A DNA stretch of 7,082 nt, from positions 1-7,082 of the forward strand of contig CAKRVU010000065.1 in assembly GCA_934408835.1 (NCBI GenBank), given 5' to 3'. The first letter of the stretch is position 1. The number at the start of each line of letters is the position of its first letter. A program made the position numbers and the translations under genes. Of the stretch, positions 1 through 5,967 are shown piece after piece. The notes under the pieces are model-generated. The model was not told the origin of the DNA and searched no databases. It was given only the letters and a program-made list of their open reading frames with translations. Source of the stretch: an uncultured Oscillospiraceae bacterium. GTDB taxonomy: Bacteria; Bacillota; Clostridia; Oscillospirales; Ruminococcaceae.

Positions 1-346
1 ATTTATAACGGTGATAAGTATTTTTTGAGCGGATGTCAATCAATAAAGGCTGATGATGAAAAAATTACGAGTGTTAGGTTGGAAGTATATAATCTTTCGG
101 CAGATAAAACCATTTTTACAATCACTAAAGAATCTGCGGAAGAATGTATTAAGGCGTTCGAGCAAGCGCCGATATGGAATGGAAAAACTTTTTGGGATAT
201 CGAAAGCCAAATGCAATGGGTCGACGAATAACTTTGAATTTACCATAACTGGGTAGTGAGACTTTGATGTTTGATTAGTGGAATGCGGAGATGATTTCAT
301 TGTATCGTTTTGGAGCGAGAAAAATGGGAACACGTTCCATGACTAA
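1..346 (+). pseudogene. 3' part of an unidentified small protein gene, probably frameshifted
   Basis: The reading frame is open from the window edge, so the true start lies outside. Frame 1 runs to a TAA at 229-231 and ends ...SQMQWVDE. Frame 2 then continues with protein-like sequence: NNFEFTITG, two adjacent stops (254-259), DFDV, a stop (272-274), and LVECGDDFIVSFWSEKNG up to TAA at 344-346. Joining the frames near 226-229 (for example by restoring two A's in the GAATAAC stretch) gives a continuous, acidic, aromatic-rich small protein, so I read this as a decayed gene. I do not recognise the family. A small cytosolic protein, such as an immunity-type protein, would fit its size and composition, but that is a guess. 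The alternative is an intact gene ending at 231, with the resemblance downstream being chance. Confidence 0.5.
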
Positions 347-436
347 AAATATTTTCAAGGACTAAAGAAATGATAGGATTATCTTGGAATGGGTTTTATA
401 ATAGCTTATACTATTCAATTCTGTTTTATTAAATTT
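347..436. other. AT-rich spacer with no recognisable content
   Basis: I see no gene, clear hairpin or promoter in this short stretch. It separates the broken gene at the left edge from the end of the minus-strand HTH fossil. The whole 232-873 interval has no intact gene: it holds the tail of the first pseudogene, this spacer, the HTH fossil at 437-744, and two hairpins at 774-864. Confidence 0.6.
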
Positions 437-744
437 CTATTTATTTTCGTGCAATTTCTCTAAGTCGGTTTTTTCAATGCGGGTTGGTCGCAAATGGTAT
501 ATTTTTACTGTAAATCCTCCGTTATATCTCTTCTTTTATCGCTCGACGTACCTGTGTGCTTCAAGCTCATTCACCGCGTTTTTAACAGAGTAAATGCTTT
601 CTTAGCTATATTATCAATTCTCCAGCAGATGGAGCATAACAAACGTGAGTTCCTTTGCATTAACGGATAAATCGATATTCGTTAGACGGTTTATTTGACA
701 TCGCCGTGAATTTTTATCTTTTTTTCGTTCTAAATTACAGACAT
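437..744 (-). pseudogene. Fossil of a winged-helix replication-initiator-like protein
   Basis: One minus-strand frame reads, from right to left, DLSVNAKELTFVMLHLLEN (617-673), then two stops (611-616), YS, a stop (602-604), then SIYSVKNAVNELEAHRYVER (539-598), a stop (536-538), KKRYNGGFTVKIYHLRPT and a terminal stop at 437-439. This matches the usual order in helix-turn-helix replication-initiator-like proteins of clostridial plasmids and integrative elements: 'LSxxAKGLLxxxLSLPENWDYS', then 'xxAIxxALxELExxGYxxR', then a basic, glycine-containing wing. The first stop falls where the family has the Trp of NWDYS. About eight residues after YS seem to be missing. A possible start ATG at 742-744 (MSVI) is in another frame, so a frameshift near 690 is also needed. 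The gene is clearly non-functional. The exact subfamily is not certain. Confidence 0.6.
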
Positions 745-773
745 TTTAATTCTCACTTCTAAAATTAAGATAC

Positions 774-808
774 AAAAAAGCAGAGTAAAGTTTTAATCTT
801 AACTCTGC
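774..808 (-). terminator. Rho-independent terminator of the lysS transcript
   Basis: Read on the minus strand, GCAGAGT pairs with ACTCTGC (7 bp). Inside this, after one mismatch, AAG pairs with CTT around an AT-rich loop. The stem is followed directly by TTTTTT (complement of 774-779). It lies about 65 bases past the lysS stop and is the best intrinsic terminator in the window. No strong T-run follows on the plus side, so it appears one-directional. Confidence 0.8.
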
Positions 809-839
809 TTTATGTTTTATCGTAAATTGATCGTATGTT

Positions 840-864
840 GTGGTTTTAAGGAACTTAAAACCAC
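840..864 (-). repeat. Perfect 11-bp stem-loop just after lysS
   Basis: GTGGTTTTAAG (840-850) and CTTAAAACCAC (854-864) are perfect inverted repeats around a 3-base GAA centre. The lysS stop codon is only 9 bases away. No T-run follows on the minus strand, so it is not a standard terminator by itself. It may protect the 3' end of the mRNA from exonucleases, or act in tandem with the terminator at 774-808. Confidence 0.7.
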
Positions 865-873
865 ATAATCACG

Positions 874-2364
874 TTATTTGTTTTCCAGTGGTTTCATTGT
901 TGGGAACAGGAGTACATCACGAATGCAATCGTTGTTGGTTAGCAGCATGACAAAGCGGTCGATTCCCATACCCATGCCGCCGGTAGGAGGCATTCCGTAT
1001 TCCAGGGCTGTGAGGAAATCCTCGTCAATATCGCAGGCTTCTTCATCGCCCAGTTGTTTTAATTTTGCCTGGGCTTCAAAACGACTGCGCTGGTCGATCG
1101 GGTCGTTCAGTTCTGAGAAAGCGTTTGCAAATTCGCGACCGACAATAAAGAGCTCAAAGCGTTCAGTAATAGTCGGTTTTTGCGGGCTGCGTTTGGCAAG
1201 CGGGGAAATTTCAACGGGATAGTCGGTGATGAAAGTGGGTTGAATTAATTCTTTTTCTACATATTGATCGAAGAAAAGATTGAGGATGTCTCCGATTTTA
1301 TGCCACGGTTCATATTCCAGATGATGTTCTTGGGCTATCTTTTGAGCTTCTTCGAGCGTAGTAATCCGGTCAAAATCTACTCCGGAATATTTTAGTACTG
1401 CCTCTGTCATTGAGATACGTGCAAACGGCTTCCCAAGGTCAATCTGATATTCGCCGTAAGGTAACACAAGACTGCCGGTAACCTGTTCTGCTACAGTTCT
1501 CATCAAGCGTTCGGTAATATCCATCATGCCTTCAATATCGGTATATGCCTGGTAAAGCTCCAGCAGGGTGAATTCCGGGTTGTGGCGGGTATCTGTTCCT
1601 TCGTTCCGGAAGACGCGTCCCAGTTCATATACCCGTTCAAATCCTCCTACAATCAACCTCTTTAGATGAAGCTCCAGAGCGATTCGAAGATACATTGGGA
1701 TATTGAGCGCATTATGATGGGTGCGGAAGGGACGAGCGGCGGCGCCTCCTGCCATATTGTGTAAAACGGGCGTTTCCACCTCTAAGAACTCCTGTTCGTC
1801 CAAAAAGCGGCGGATTTCCGTGATGATACGGCTTCGTTTGATAAAAGTGTCTTTGACATCCGAATTCATGATCAAATCCAGATATCGTTGGCGGTATCTG
1901 GTATCAGTATCCCGCAATCCGTGCCATTTTTCTGGAAGGGGGAGGAGGGATTTGGATAAGAGAGTAATTTCGGTAGCCTTGATGGAAATTTCACCGCGGC
2001 TAGTGCGAAAAACAGTTCCGACCACTCCGATGATATCACCGATATCCCATTTTTTAAATCCCCGATAAACCTCTTCTCCAACGCTGTCTATACGGATATA
2101 GCACTGAATTCGTCCCGAACGGTCGCAGAGGTCCAGGAAGCTCGCTTTTCCCATACCGCGTTTTCCCATGATACGCCCTGCGAGAGAAACAGCGGTTCCT
2201 TCGAGTTTTTCAAAATGCTCAATGACGTCCGCAGCATGCGCGGTTACTTCATATTTTGTGATTTGAAACGGATCTGCTCCATTGGCCTGTAGTTCCTTGA
2301 GTTTATCCCTGCGAATTTGCAGTAATTCTCCTAATTCTTGTTGCGTCTCTTTGTTTTCTGGCAT
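874..2364 (-). CDS. lysS: Lysyl-tRNA synthetase, class II (LysRS)
   Basis: A cytosolic enzyme that uses ATP to attach lysine to tRNA-Lys. The 496-residue product is the normal bacterial length. Residues about 58-140 form the OB-fold anticodon-binding domain ([20 protein letters not shown]). The catalytic domain follows: [17 protein letters not shown] near 148-163, class II motif 2 around 248-268 ([19 protein letters not shown]), [20 protein letters not shown] near 402-421, and motif 3 around 463-488 with GMGMGIDRF and RDVLLFP. All signature residues appear present. The ATG at 2364 is chosen because AGGAAGG (2374-2380) sits 9 bases upstream. A longer frame from 2421 would begin inside a hairpin and lacks such a site. 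It lies 83 bases after greA on the same strand, separated by a terminator-like hairpin, and ends at tandem stem-loops. Confidence 0.98.
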   Translation of the reverse strand: MPENKETQQELGELLQIRRDKLKELQANGADPFQITKYEVTAHAADVIEHFEKLEGTAVSLAGRIMGKRGMGKASFLDLCDRSGRIQCYIRIDSVGEEVYRGFKKWDIGDIIGVVGTVFRTSRGEISIKATEITLLSKSLLPLPEKWHGLRDTDTRYRQRYLDLIMNSDVKDTFIKRSRIITEIRRFLDEQEFLEVETPVLHNMAGGAAARPFRTHHNALNIPMYLRIALELHLKRLIVGGFERVYELGRVFRNEGTDTRHNPEFTLLELYQAYTDIEGMMDITERLMRTVAEQVTGSLVLPYGEYQIDLGKPFARISMTEAVLKYSGVDFDRITTLEEAQKIAQEHHLEYEPWHKIGDILNLFFDQYVEKELIQPTFITDYPVEISPLAKRSPQKPTITERFELFIVGREFANAFSELNDPIDQRSRFEAQAKLKQLGDEEACDIDEDFLTALEYGMPPTGGMGMGIDRFVMLLTNNDCIRDVLLFPTMKPLENK

Positions 2365-2390
2365 TGTTTTCGTCCTTCCTGAATTTTCGC

Positions 2391-2421
2391 AAAAAATGGA
2401 GGTGAGTTGATTCGCCTCCAT
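2391..2421 (-). terminator. Terminator-like hairpin between greA and lysS
   Basis: On the minus strand, ATGGAGGCGA pairs with TCACCTCCAT around the loop ATCAAC: ten pairs including one G-T wobble. A T-run follows (complement of 2391-2396, with the first T inside the stem). It lies downstream of the greA stop (2448) and just before the lysS ribosome binding site (2374-2380). It has the form of an intrinsic terminator, so it may stop or attenuate greA transcription before lysS. I see no convincing separate promoter for lysS in the 83-base gap, so partial read-through seems likely. Confidence 0.65.
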
Positions 2422-2447
2422 ATGCTTTGCTATTACATCAAAATGAT

Positions 2448-2915
2448 TTATCTGATAATTTCTAAAATCTCAAACTGAATCGCGCCTGCGGGAACGTCCA
2501 CTTCAACGATCTCTCCGGGGGAGTGTCCTAAGAGCGCTTTTCCGACCGGGGATTCATCAGAGATTTTTCCATCCGCCGGATTCGCTTCGGTGGAGCCTAC
2601 AATCCGGTATTCCAGCACCTCGTTCATTTCCAGGTCTTTGATTGATATGCGGCTTCCAATGTGGATTTTCTCTGTATCCAGCTCATCTTCATTTACCAAG
2701 GTAACATCCTGAAGCATTGATTCGAGCTGCGCAATGCGAGCTTCTACTCTTGCCTGTTCGTTTTTGGCTTCGTCGTATTCGCTGTTTTCAGACAAATCTC
2801 CGAAGGAAAGAGCTACTTTGATTTTAGACGCTACTTCTTTTCGTTTGACTGTTTTGAGTTCTTCCAATTCCTGCTCAAGCTTTACCAGTCCATCATTTGT
2901 GAGTACGGTTGCCAT
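2448..2915 (-). CDS. greA: Transcription elongation factor GreA
   Basis: Binds the secondary channel of RNA polymerase and stimulates cleavage of backtracked RNA, rescuing stalled complexes. The 155-residue product is the normal length. Residues 1-75 form the antiparallel coiled coil. Its tip carries the conserved acidic pair D40 and E43 in [16 protein letters not shown], which orient the catalytic magnesium in this family. Residues about 80-155 form the FKBP-like domain, with the hallmark [18 protein letters not shown]. The ATG at 2915 follows AAGGAGGAG (2922-2930) at 6 bases, so it is preferred over an upstream in-frame ATG at 2966. A perfect sigma-A promoter precedes it. The downstream neighbour is lysS, a common pairing in Firmicutes. 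Confidence 0.98.
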   Translation of the reverse strand: MATVLTNDGLVKLEQELEELKTVKRKEVASKIKVALSFGDLSENSEYDEAKNEQARVEARIAQLESMLQDVTLVNEDELDTEKIHIGSRISIKDLEMNEVLEYRIVGSTEANPADGKISDESPVGKALLGHSPGEIVEVDVPAGAIQFEILEIIR

Positions 2916-2986
2916 ATGCCACTCCTCCTTTAATTGATAGCGGACTATATTATAAATGTGTTCCATTTTTAGAATAGAATGATTTC

Positions 2987-3015
2987 ATTATAGAAAATTC
3001 GGTATGGAATGTCAA
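2987..3015 (-). promoter_or_regulatory. Perfect-consensus sigma-A promoter for greA
   Basis: On the minus strand, TTGACA (3010-3015) and TATAAT (2987-2992) are separated by exactly 17 bases. Both hexamers match consensus 6 of 6. The start point would be near 2980, giving a leader of about 65 bases. The -35 box overlaps the TGA stop of the upstream glycosylase gene (3012-3014), so the promoter is built into that gene's 3' end. The match suggests strong constitutive expression of greA, and of lysS by read-through. Confidence 0.88.
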
Positions 3016-3839
3016 GCGTTATTTTTTGAAACCGTACGGATATAATGAAAAAGAATTTGTTGCGCAACGCCTGGGCAACTTTGAACTTGAAGGCTGACGC
3101 CGCTTGGGTAGTATTGAGTTAAGACGCGGTTCATCCAAACGTCGATAGGGAAGGCGTCCAGGCGGTGAAATCCGTAAAGAAGGGCGCATTCCGCCACTTT
3201 TTTTCCAACGCCCTTGATTTGAAGGAGTTCGTTTCGCGCTGTTTGCAAATCCGCTTCTGCAATGGTGGCGAGAGAAACGGTGCTAGAAGATACTTTTTGC
3301 GCGGCGTCTAAGAGATAGCGGGCGCGGAATCCTGCGCGGATAGGGGCCAGCTCTTCAACGGTACACGCTGCCAACCGCTGCGCGGAGGGGAAGCTGTAGC
3401 CATTTGGTATTTTCGAGCCGAATTGGGCGCATAACCGGTTGACAATCCCTTTGACTCGGGGAATGTTATTGTTGGCGGACAGAATAAAGCTGCACAAAGC
3501 TTCCCAAGGCTCCTGACGCAGAATATGTATTCCGCTGACCTGCTGGCAAGCGGTCTCCAAAAAGGGATCTCCGCAAAAGCCGTCCAGTAAAGAGGAATAA
3601 TCGGTGTCAAGGTCAAAATAGTGTTCCCAAAAAACTGAAAAGTCCTGGTATGTTTCTTCGGAGCAGAGGATCGATTCGCCTTCTTGAGTAAAGATGGCGG
3701 AGCGGGCTCCGGCAAAAACAAGATACGAGTTTTCCGCTAGTTTTTCCGCGCGAAAGCACTGACCGCATTCTAATGTATTCGCCAGGGAAAACCCGGGCGT
3801 TTTGATTTTTACGGATTTGGACAAAACGGACGTTTGCAC
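3012..3839 (-). CDS. ogg: 8-oxoguanine DNA glycosylase/AP lyase, OGG1 family
   Basis: Base-excision repair enzyme that removes 8-oxoguanine and can nick the abasic site by beta-elimination. The 275-residue product has an N-terminal OGG domain (about 10-100, with the GQCFR motif near 26-30). The helical glycosylase domain includes SANNNIPRVKGIVNRLC (121-137), matching OGG1 'SSNNNIARITGMVERLC'. The helix-hairpin-helix is IKGVGKKVAECALLYG (208-223), where K214 aligns with the catalytic lysine (human OGG1 K249). AFPIDVWMNRV follows, with D233 as the catalytic aspartate. The protein lacks the long eukaryotic tail. The start is GTG at 3837-3839, with AAGGAGGG (3848-3855) 8 bases upstream; no ATG nearby has such a site. 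It is divergent from fba and upstream of greA with no terminator between, so read-through into greA is possible. Another glycosylase specificity in the same superfamily is less likely. Confidence 0.9.
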   Translation of the reverse strand: MQTSVLSKSVKIKTPGFSLANTLECGQCFRAEKLAENSYLVFAGARSAIFTQEGESILCSEETYQDFSVFWEHYFDLDTDYSSLLDGFCGDPFLETACQQVSGIHILRQEPWEALCSFILSANNNIPRVKGIVNRLCAQFGSKIPNGYSFPSAQRLAACTVEELAPIRAGFRARYLLDAAQKVSSSTVSLATIAEADLQTARNELLQIKGVGKKVAECALLYGFHRLDAFPIDVWMNRVLTQYYPSGVSLQVQSCPGVAQQILFHYIRTVSKNNA

Positions 3840-3865
3840 TGTGATATCCCTCCTTGTTTTTTTAC

Positions 3866-3894
3866 ATTATAAAACAAATTTGTAAAAATAGCAA
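3866..3894 (-). promoter_or_regulatory. Sigma-A promoter for the OGG-family gene
   Basis: On the minus strand, TTGCTA (3889-3894, 4 of 6 match) lies 17 bases before TATAAT (3866-3871, 6 of 6). The start point would be near 3859, giving a short leader of about 20 bases that contains the AAGGAGGG ribosome binding site. Its -35 box is about 20 bases from that of the divergent fba promoter, so regulators or polymerases at one could affect the other. Confidence 0.7.
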
Positions 3895-3913
3895 ATCAAA
3901 TCCCGGTTTGCTC

Positions 3914-3942
3914 TTGCTTTCTGATTCCGTTTTGGTTATAAT
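3914..3942 (+). promoter_or_regulatory. Sigma-A promoter for fba
   Basis: TATAAT (3937-3942, perfect) lies 17 bases after TTGCTT (3914-3919, weak match with TTG conserved). The start point would be near 3949, giving a leader of about 40 bases before the fba ATG. Confidence 0.65.
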
Positions 3943-3954
3943 AAAAAACATATA

Positions 3955-3967
3955 GAGGAATTTCCTC
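3955..3967. promoter_or_regulatory. GAGGAA-T-TTCCTC dyad just past the fba start point
   Basis: A perfect 6+6 inverted repeat with a single central base, about 13 bases downstream of the fba -10 box, near +7 to +19 of the predicted transcript. The centre is too short for an RNA hairpin loop, so if functional it would be a DNA operator for a dimeric regulator. No known operator consensus was recognised. Confidence 0.35.
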
Positions 3968-3987
3968 GTGATTTGGAGGTAGTAAAT

Positions 3988-5016
3988 ATGCCAGTAGTCG
4001 ATCATCAACAGTATTGCGCCATGCTTGAGCATGCGTACCAAAACCATTATGCTTATCCTGCTTTTAACATTTCCAATATGGAAACAGCGAGCGCGGTTCT
4101 TGCAGGTCTAGCCGCGGCAAAGTCGGATGGTATCATTCAGGTTTCTACCGGCGGTGCCGCCCATGCTTCCGGTGCCACTGTGAAGGACAAGGTTTTGGGC
4201 GCTATTGCCATTGCCAACTACGTGCAGTTGGTTGCCGATCAATACGATATCAATGTTGCCCTGCATACGGATCACTGTAAGGCGTCCAATATTGACGATT
4301 ATCTGATTCCGCTGATTGAGGAGACGGAGCGTCGCCGTGCCGCCGGGTTACCCAACCTGTTTAACAGTCATATGTTTGACGGTTCGGATATCAGTCTGTC
4401 GGAAAATTTGAAGATTTCTGAAAAGCTGTTAAAACGCTGTGCGAAAAACGATATCGTTCTTGAAATTGAAACAGGCGTTGTCGGCGGCGAAGAGGACGGC
4501 GTGAACAACGAGGGCGTACCAAACGAAAAGCTGTACACGACGCCGGAGGATATGTTGCAAGCTTATGAAACGCTTGAACCGATCGGCGGCACTTATATGA
4601 TTGCTGCTACGTTTGGAAACGTGCATGGAGTGTATAAACCTGGAAATGTGAAGCTGAATCCGAAGATTTTGCTCAGCGGACAGAAGGCGCTGCAACAAAA
4701 GTATGGAGCGGACAAGGGCTTTAAGTTGGTATTTCACGGCGGTTCTGGCTCTACAAAAGAGGAAATTCACGAGACGTTGGAGTACGGTGTGGTAAAAATG
4801 AATGTGGATACCGACACACAATATGCGTTTACACGTCCGATTGCAGACCATATGTTTAAAAACTATGACGGCGTGCTGAAAATAGACGGTGAGGTCGGTG
4901 TGAAAAAGACATATGATCCGCGTTCATACCTGCAAAAAGCGCAAAAGGGTATGGCTGACCGTGTGATAGAAGCCGCAGAAGATCTTCGCTCTGCCGGGAA
5001 GCACATTGTATTTTAA
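3988..5016 (+). CDS. fba: Fructose-1,6-bisphosphate aldolase, class IIA
   Basis: Zinc-dependent glycolytic and gluconeogenic enzyme that interconverts fructose-1,6-bisphosphate with dihydroxyacetone phosphate and glyceraldehyde-3-phosphate. The 342-residue product is a full-length TIM barrel. ALHTDHC (91-97) gives D95 and zinc ligand H96. LFNSHMFDGS (124-133), LEIETGVVGGEEDG (158-171), NVHGVYKPGNV with H213, FHGGSGS with H250 (249-255) and KMNVDTDTQYA (270-280) complete the metal and phosphate sites. The pattern, including the shared C-terminal block YDGVLKIDGEVGVKK, is closest to the long class IIA enzymes of actinobacteria, as judged from memory. It differs from the roughly 285-residue class IIB form common in Bacilli. 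The ATG at 3988 follows GGAGG (3975-3979) at 8 bases; an upstream TTG at 3973 overlaps that site and is rejected. It appears monocistronic. Confidence 0.97.
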   Translation: MPVVDHQQYCAMLEHAYQNHYAYPAFNISNMETASAVLAGLAAAKSDGIIQVSTGGAAHASGATVKDKVLGAIAIANYVQLVADQYDINVALHTDHCKASNIDDYLIPLIEETERRRAAGLPNLFNSHMFDGSDISLSENLKISEKLLKRCAKNDIVLEIETGVVGGEEDGVNNEGVPNEKLYTTPEDMLQAYETLEPIGGTYMIAATFGNVHGVYKPGNVKLNPKILLSGQKALQQKYGADKGFKLVFHGGSGSTKEEIHETLEYGVVKMNVDTDTQYAFTRPIADHMFKNYDGVLKIDGEVGVKKTYDPRSYLQKAQKGMADRVIEAAEDLRSAGKHIVF

Positions 5017-5199
5017 CGATTGCCGGTTGCGCTGGAGCGAAAATATGGCATCCATTGAACCGACAGGCTCTTTGACAAAAATTTGATTCATTTGAAAAAT
5101 AAAATATCTCCAGCATTGGCGTGAACAAGTTTGTGAAAAATGGACAATAGAAAAATCTCCTTCTTGATGTAAAATTATACACTGGGAGGGGGATTTTTT
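5017..5199 (+). other. Gap between fba and the IS3 remnant
   Basis: No gene is visible. GCTGGAG (5031-5037) and CTCCAGC (5108-5114) could form a long-range 7-bp stem, but there is no compact terminator directly after fba. The left end of the degraded IS3-family element probably lies here, perhaps near 5132 where TGTGAAAAATGGACAATAG resembles IS3-type ends. This cannot be confirmed because the matching right end is gone. Confidence 0.4.
5151..5199 (+). terminator. Possible terminator hairpin downstream of fba
   Basis: AAAAATCTCCTTC (5151-5163) can pair with GAGGGGGATTTTT (5186-5198): 13 pairs including three G-T wobbles around a 22-base loop, inside which TGTA/TACA could add a small stem. It ends in a T-run. 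It could stop fba transcription, or shield the insertion sequence from outside transcription. The 3' arm also contains the ribosome binding site of the old orfA, so pairing would cover it. Confidence 0.4.
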
Positions 5200-5526
5200 A
5201 TGCCGAAAAATTATAGACATCTAAGTAATTGTGAAAAAGAAATATTGGAATAAAAAACAAAGGTTCAGAAATATAGGAATAGCTAGGAATTTATGAATGA
5301 CATGAGAATAAATCAGAGGCTTCAACAAAATAGAAAGCGGAAAATTAGAAAGATATAAATAGGACAAAGAATTCATAAAAAGCAAATGATGGATTGTCGC
5401 CATCAATACAAGATTAGATAAGCTGGTAGAAATGAGATATGCAATGGCAAACCAAGATAGATATATCAAGAGATTAGAAACGAAAAATGATTAATGATGG
5501 ATTTCCTTTCTCTTACAGAAAGATTG
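5200..5526 (+). pseudogene. IS3-family orfA (helix-turn-helix protein), decayed
   Basis: An ATG at 5200 preceded by GGAGGGGG begins MPKNYRHLSNCEKEILE and stops at 5251. The family continues in frame 2 (KKQRFRNIGIARNL from 5252), the helix-turn-helix region, followed by five stops. It resumes as NTRLDKLVEMRYAMANQDRY and IKRLETKND, the coiled-coil part, ending at a stop at 5492. A switch to frame 1 gives MMDFLSLTERL (5494-5526), the characteristic C-terminus of clostridial IS3 orfA proteins ('ENELMRDFLSLTxRK'). At least two frameshifts are needed. The intact protein would be about 110 residues and would bind the element ends. Confidence 0.75.
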
Positions 5527-5534
5527 TGAATCTA

Positions 5535-5951
5535 TCAATTAAATATAAAGTAATATTTAAATACAGGTATAAGTACAACATTAGTGAAATGTGTAGATTC
5601 TTTAATGTATCAGGAAGTGGATAATTGCATTTTTGCAACGAGTAGATAGTATCGGATGAGAGTATCAGTAAGAAGGCAACAAATACTTGTGGTTACCGTA
5701 GATGGCTTGAAAAACAAAGAATATGCAAGAATCCAAGGGTAATGTAGAAACACAATTTGCTGGCAGTAGTTCAAAAAAGATTCAAGTATGTATGAGATCA
5801 TTTACATAAACATCCTAATTTGCTTAACAAGGAGTTTGTTGCCGACAGACCTAATCAAGGATGGACTAATGACATATCTTATATATCGACGACACAAGGT
5901 AACTGCTACTTTTTCGTAATTAGAGATCTTTATGACAATGGTATTGTAACA
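5535..5951 (+). pseudogene. IS3-family orfB (DDE transposase), decayed and truncated
   Basis: Frame 3 from 5535 reads KYKVIFKYRYKYN then ISEMCRFFNVSGSG, the N-terminal HTH_21-like segment ('MCRFFNVSRSGYY'), with a stop at 5622. Frame 2 gives AFLQRVDS (5627-5650). Frame 3 returns at 5673 with TCGYRRWLEKQRICKNPRV ('YGYRR' motif), stops at 5745 and 5793, then NLLNKEFVADRPNQGW, TNDISYI and IRDLYDNGIVT. The Asp of NDISYI (codon 5871) is the first catalytic residue of the integrase core. The second Asp and the Glu would lie past the truncation at 5952. The product is dead. Confidence 0.8.
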
Positions 5952-5967
5952 TAAAAAAGGTGATATT

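Larger units (their letters stand above)
5132..5954 (+). mobile_element. Degraded, 3'-truncated IS3-family insertion sequence
   Basis: Pieces of both IS3-family reading frames appear in the correct order but scattered over three frames with many stops: orfA at 5200-5526 and orfB at 5535-5951. The orfB similarity stops at YDNGIVT, in the catalytic core, directly before the LysR gene. The second catalytic Asp, the Glu and the right inverted repeat are therefore missing. The left boundary at 5132 is a guess. The amount of decay shows an old insertion that can no longer move. Confidence 0.8.

Noticed and set aside
291..365. Small ORF MISLYRFGARK... of 24 codons
   Set aside because: It overlaps the better-supported pseudogene tail in another frame and has no clear ribosome binding site.
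2365..2421. Longer lysS start at an upstream in-frame ATG
   Set aside because: It starts inside the terminator-like hairpin and lacks a good ribosome binding site; AGGAAGG at 2374-2380 fits the ATG at 2364, and the length then matches the family.
2365..2447. T-box or other aminoacyl-tRNA-sensing leader before lysS
   Set aside because: The gap is only 83 bases and has no specifier loop or T-box-like sequence; only a simple hairpin is present.
2916..2966. Longer greA start
   Set aside because: The AAGGAGGAG site lies within this extension and is spaced correctly for the ATG at 2915; GreA proteins start at this point.
3973..3987. TTG start for fba five codons upstream
   Set aside because: The codons overlap the GGAGG ribosome binding site itself; ATG 3988 is correctly spaced.
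4429..4851. Long antisense ORF opposite fba
   Set aside because: It is a codon-bias shadow of a highly conserved enzyme gene, with no start signals or recognisable domain.
5031..5114. GCTGGAG/CTCCAGC long-range repeat as a structured RNA
   Set aside because: A 7-bp stem spanning over 80 bases of AT-rich DNA without other supporting pairs is likely chance.
5200..5253. A 17-residue peptide with a strong ribosome binding site
   Set aside because: MPKNYRHLSNCEKEILE is the truncated start of IS3 orfA, not an independent small gene.
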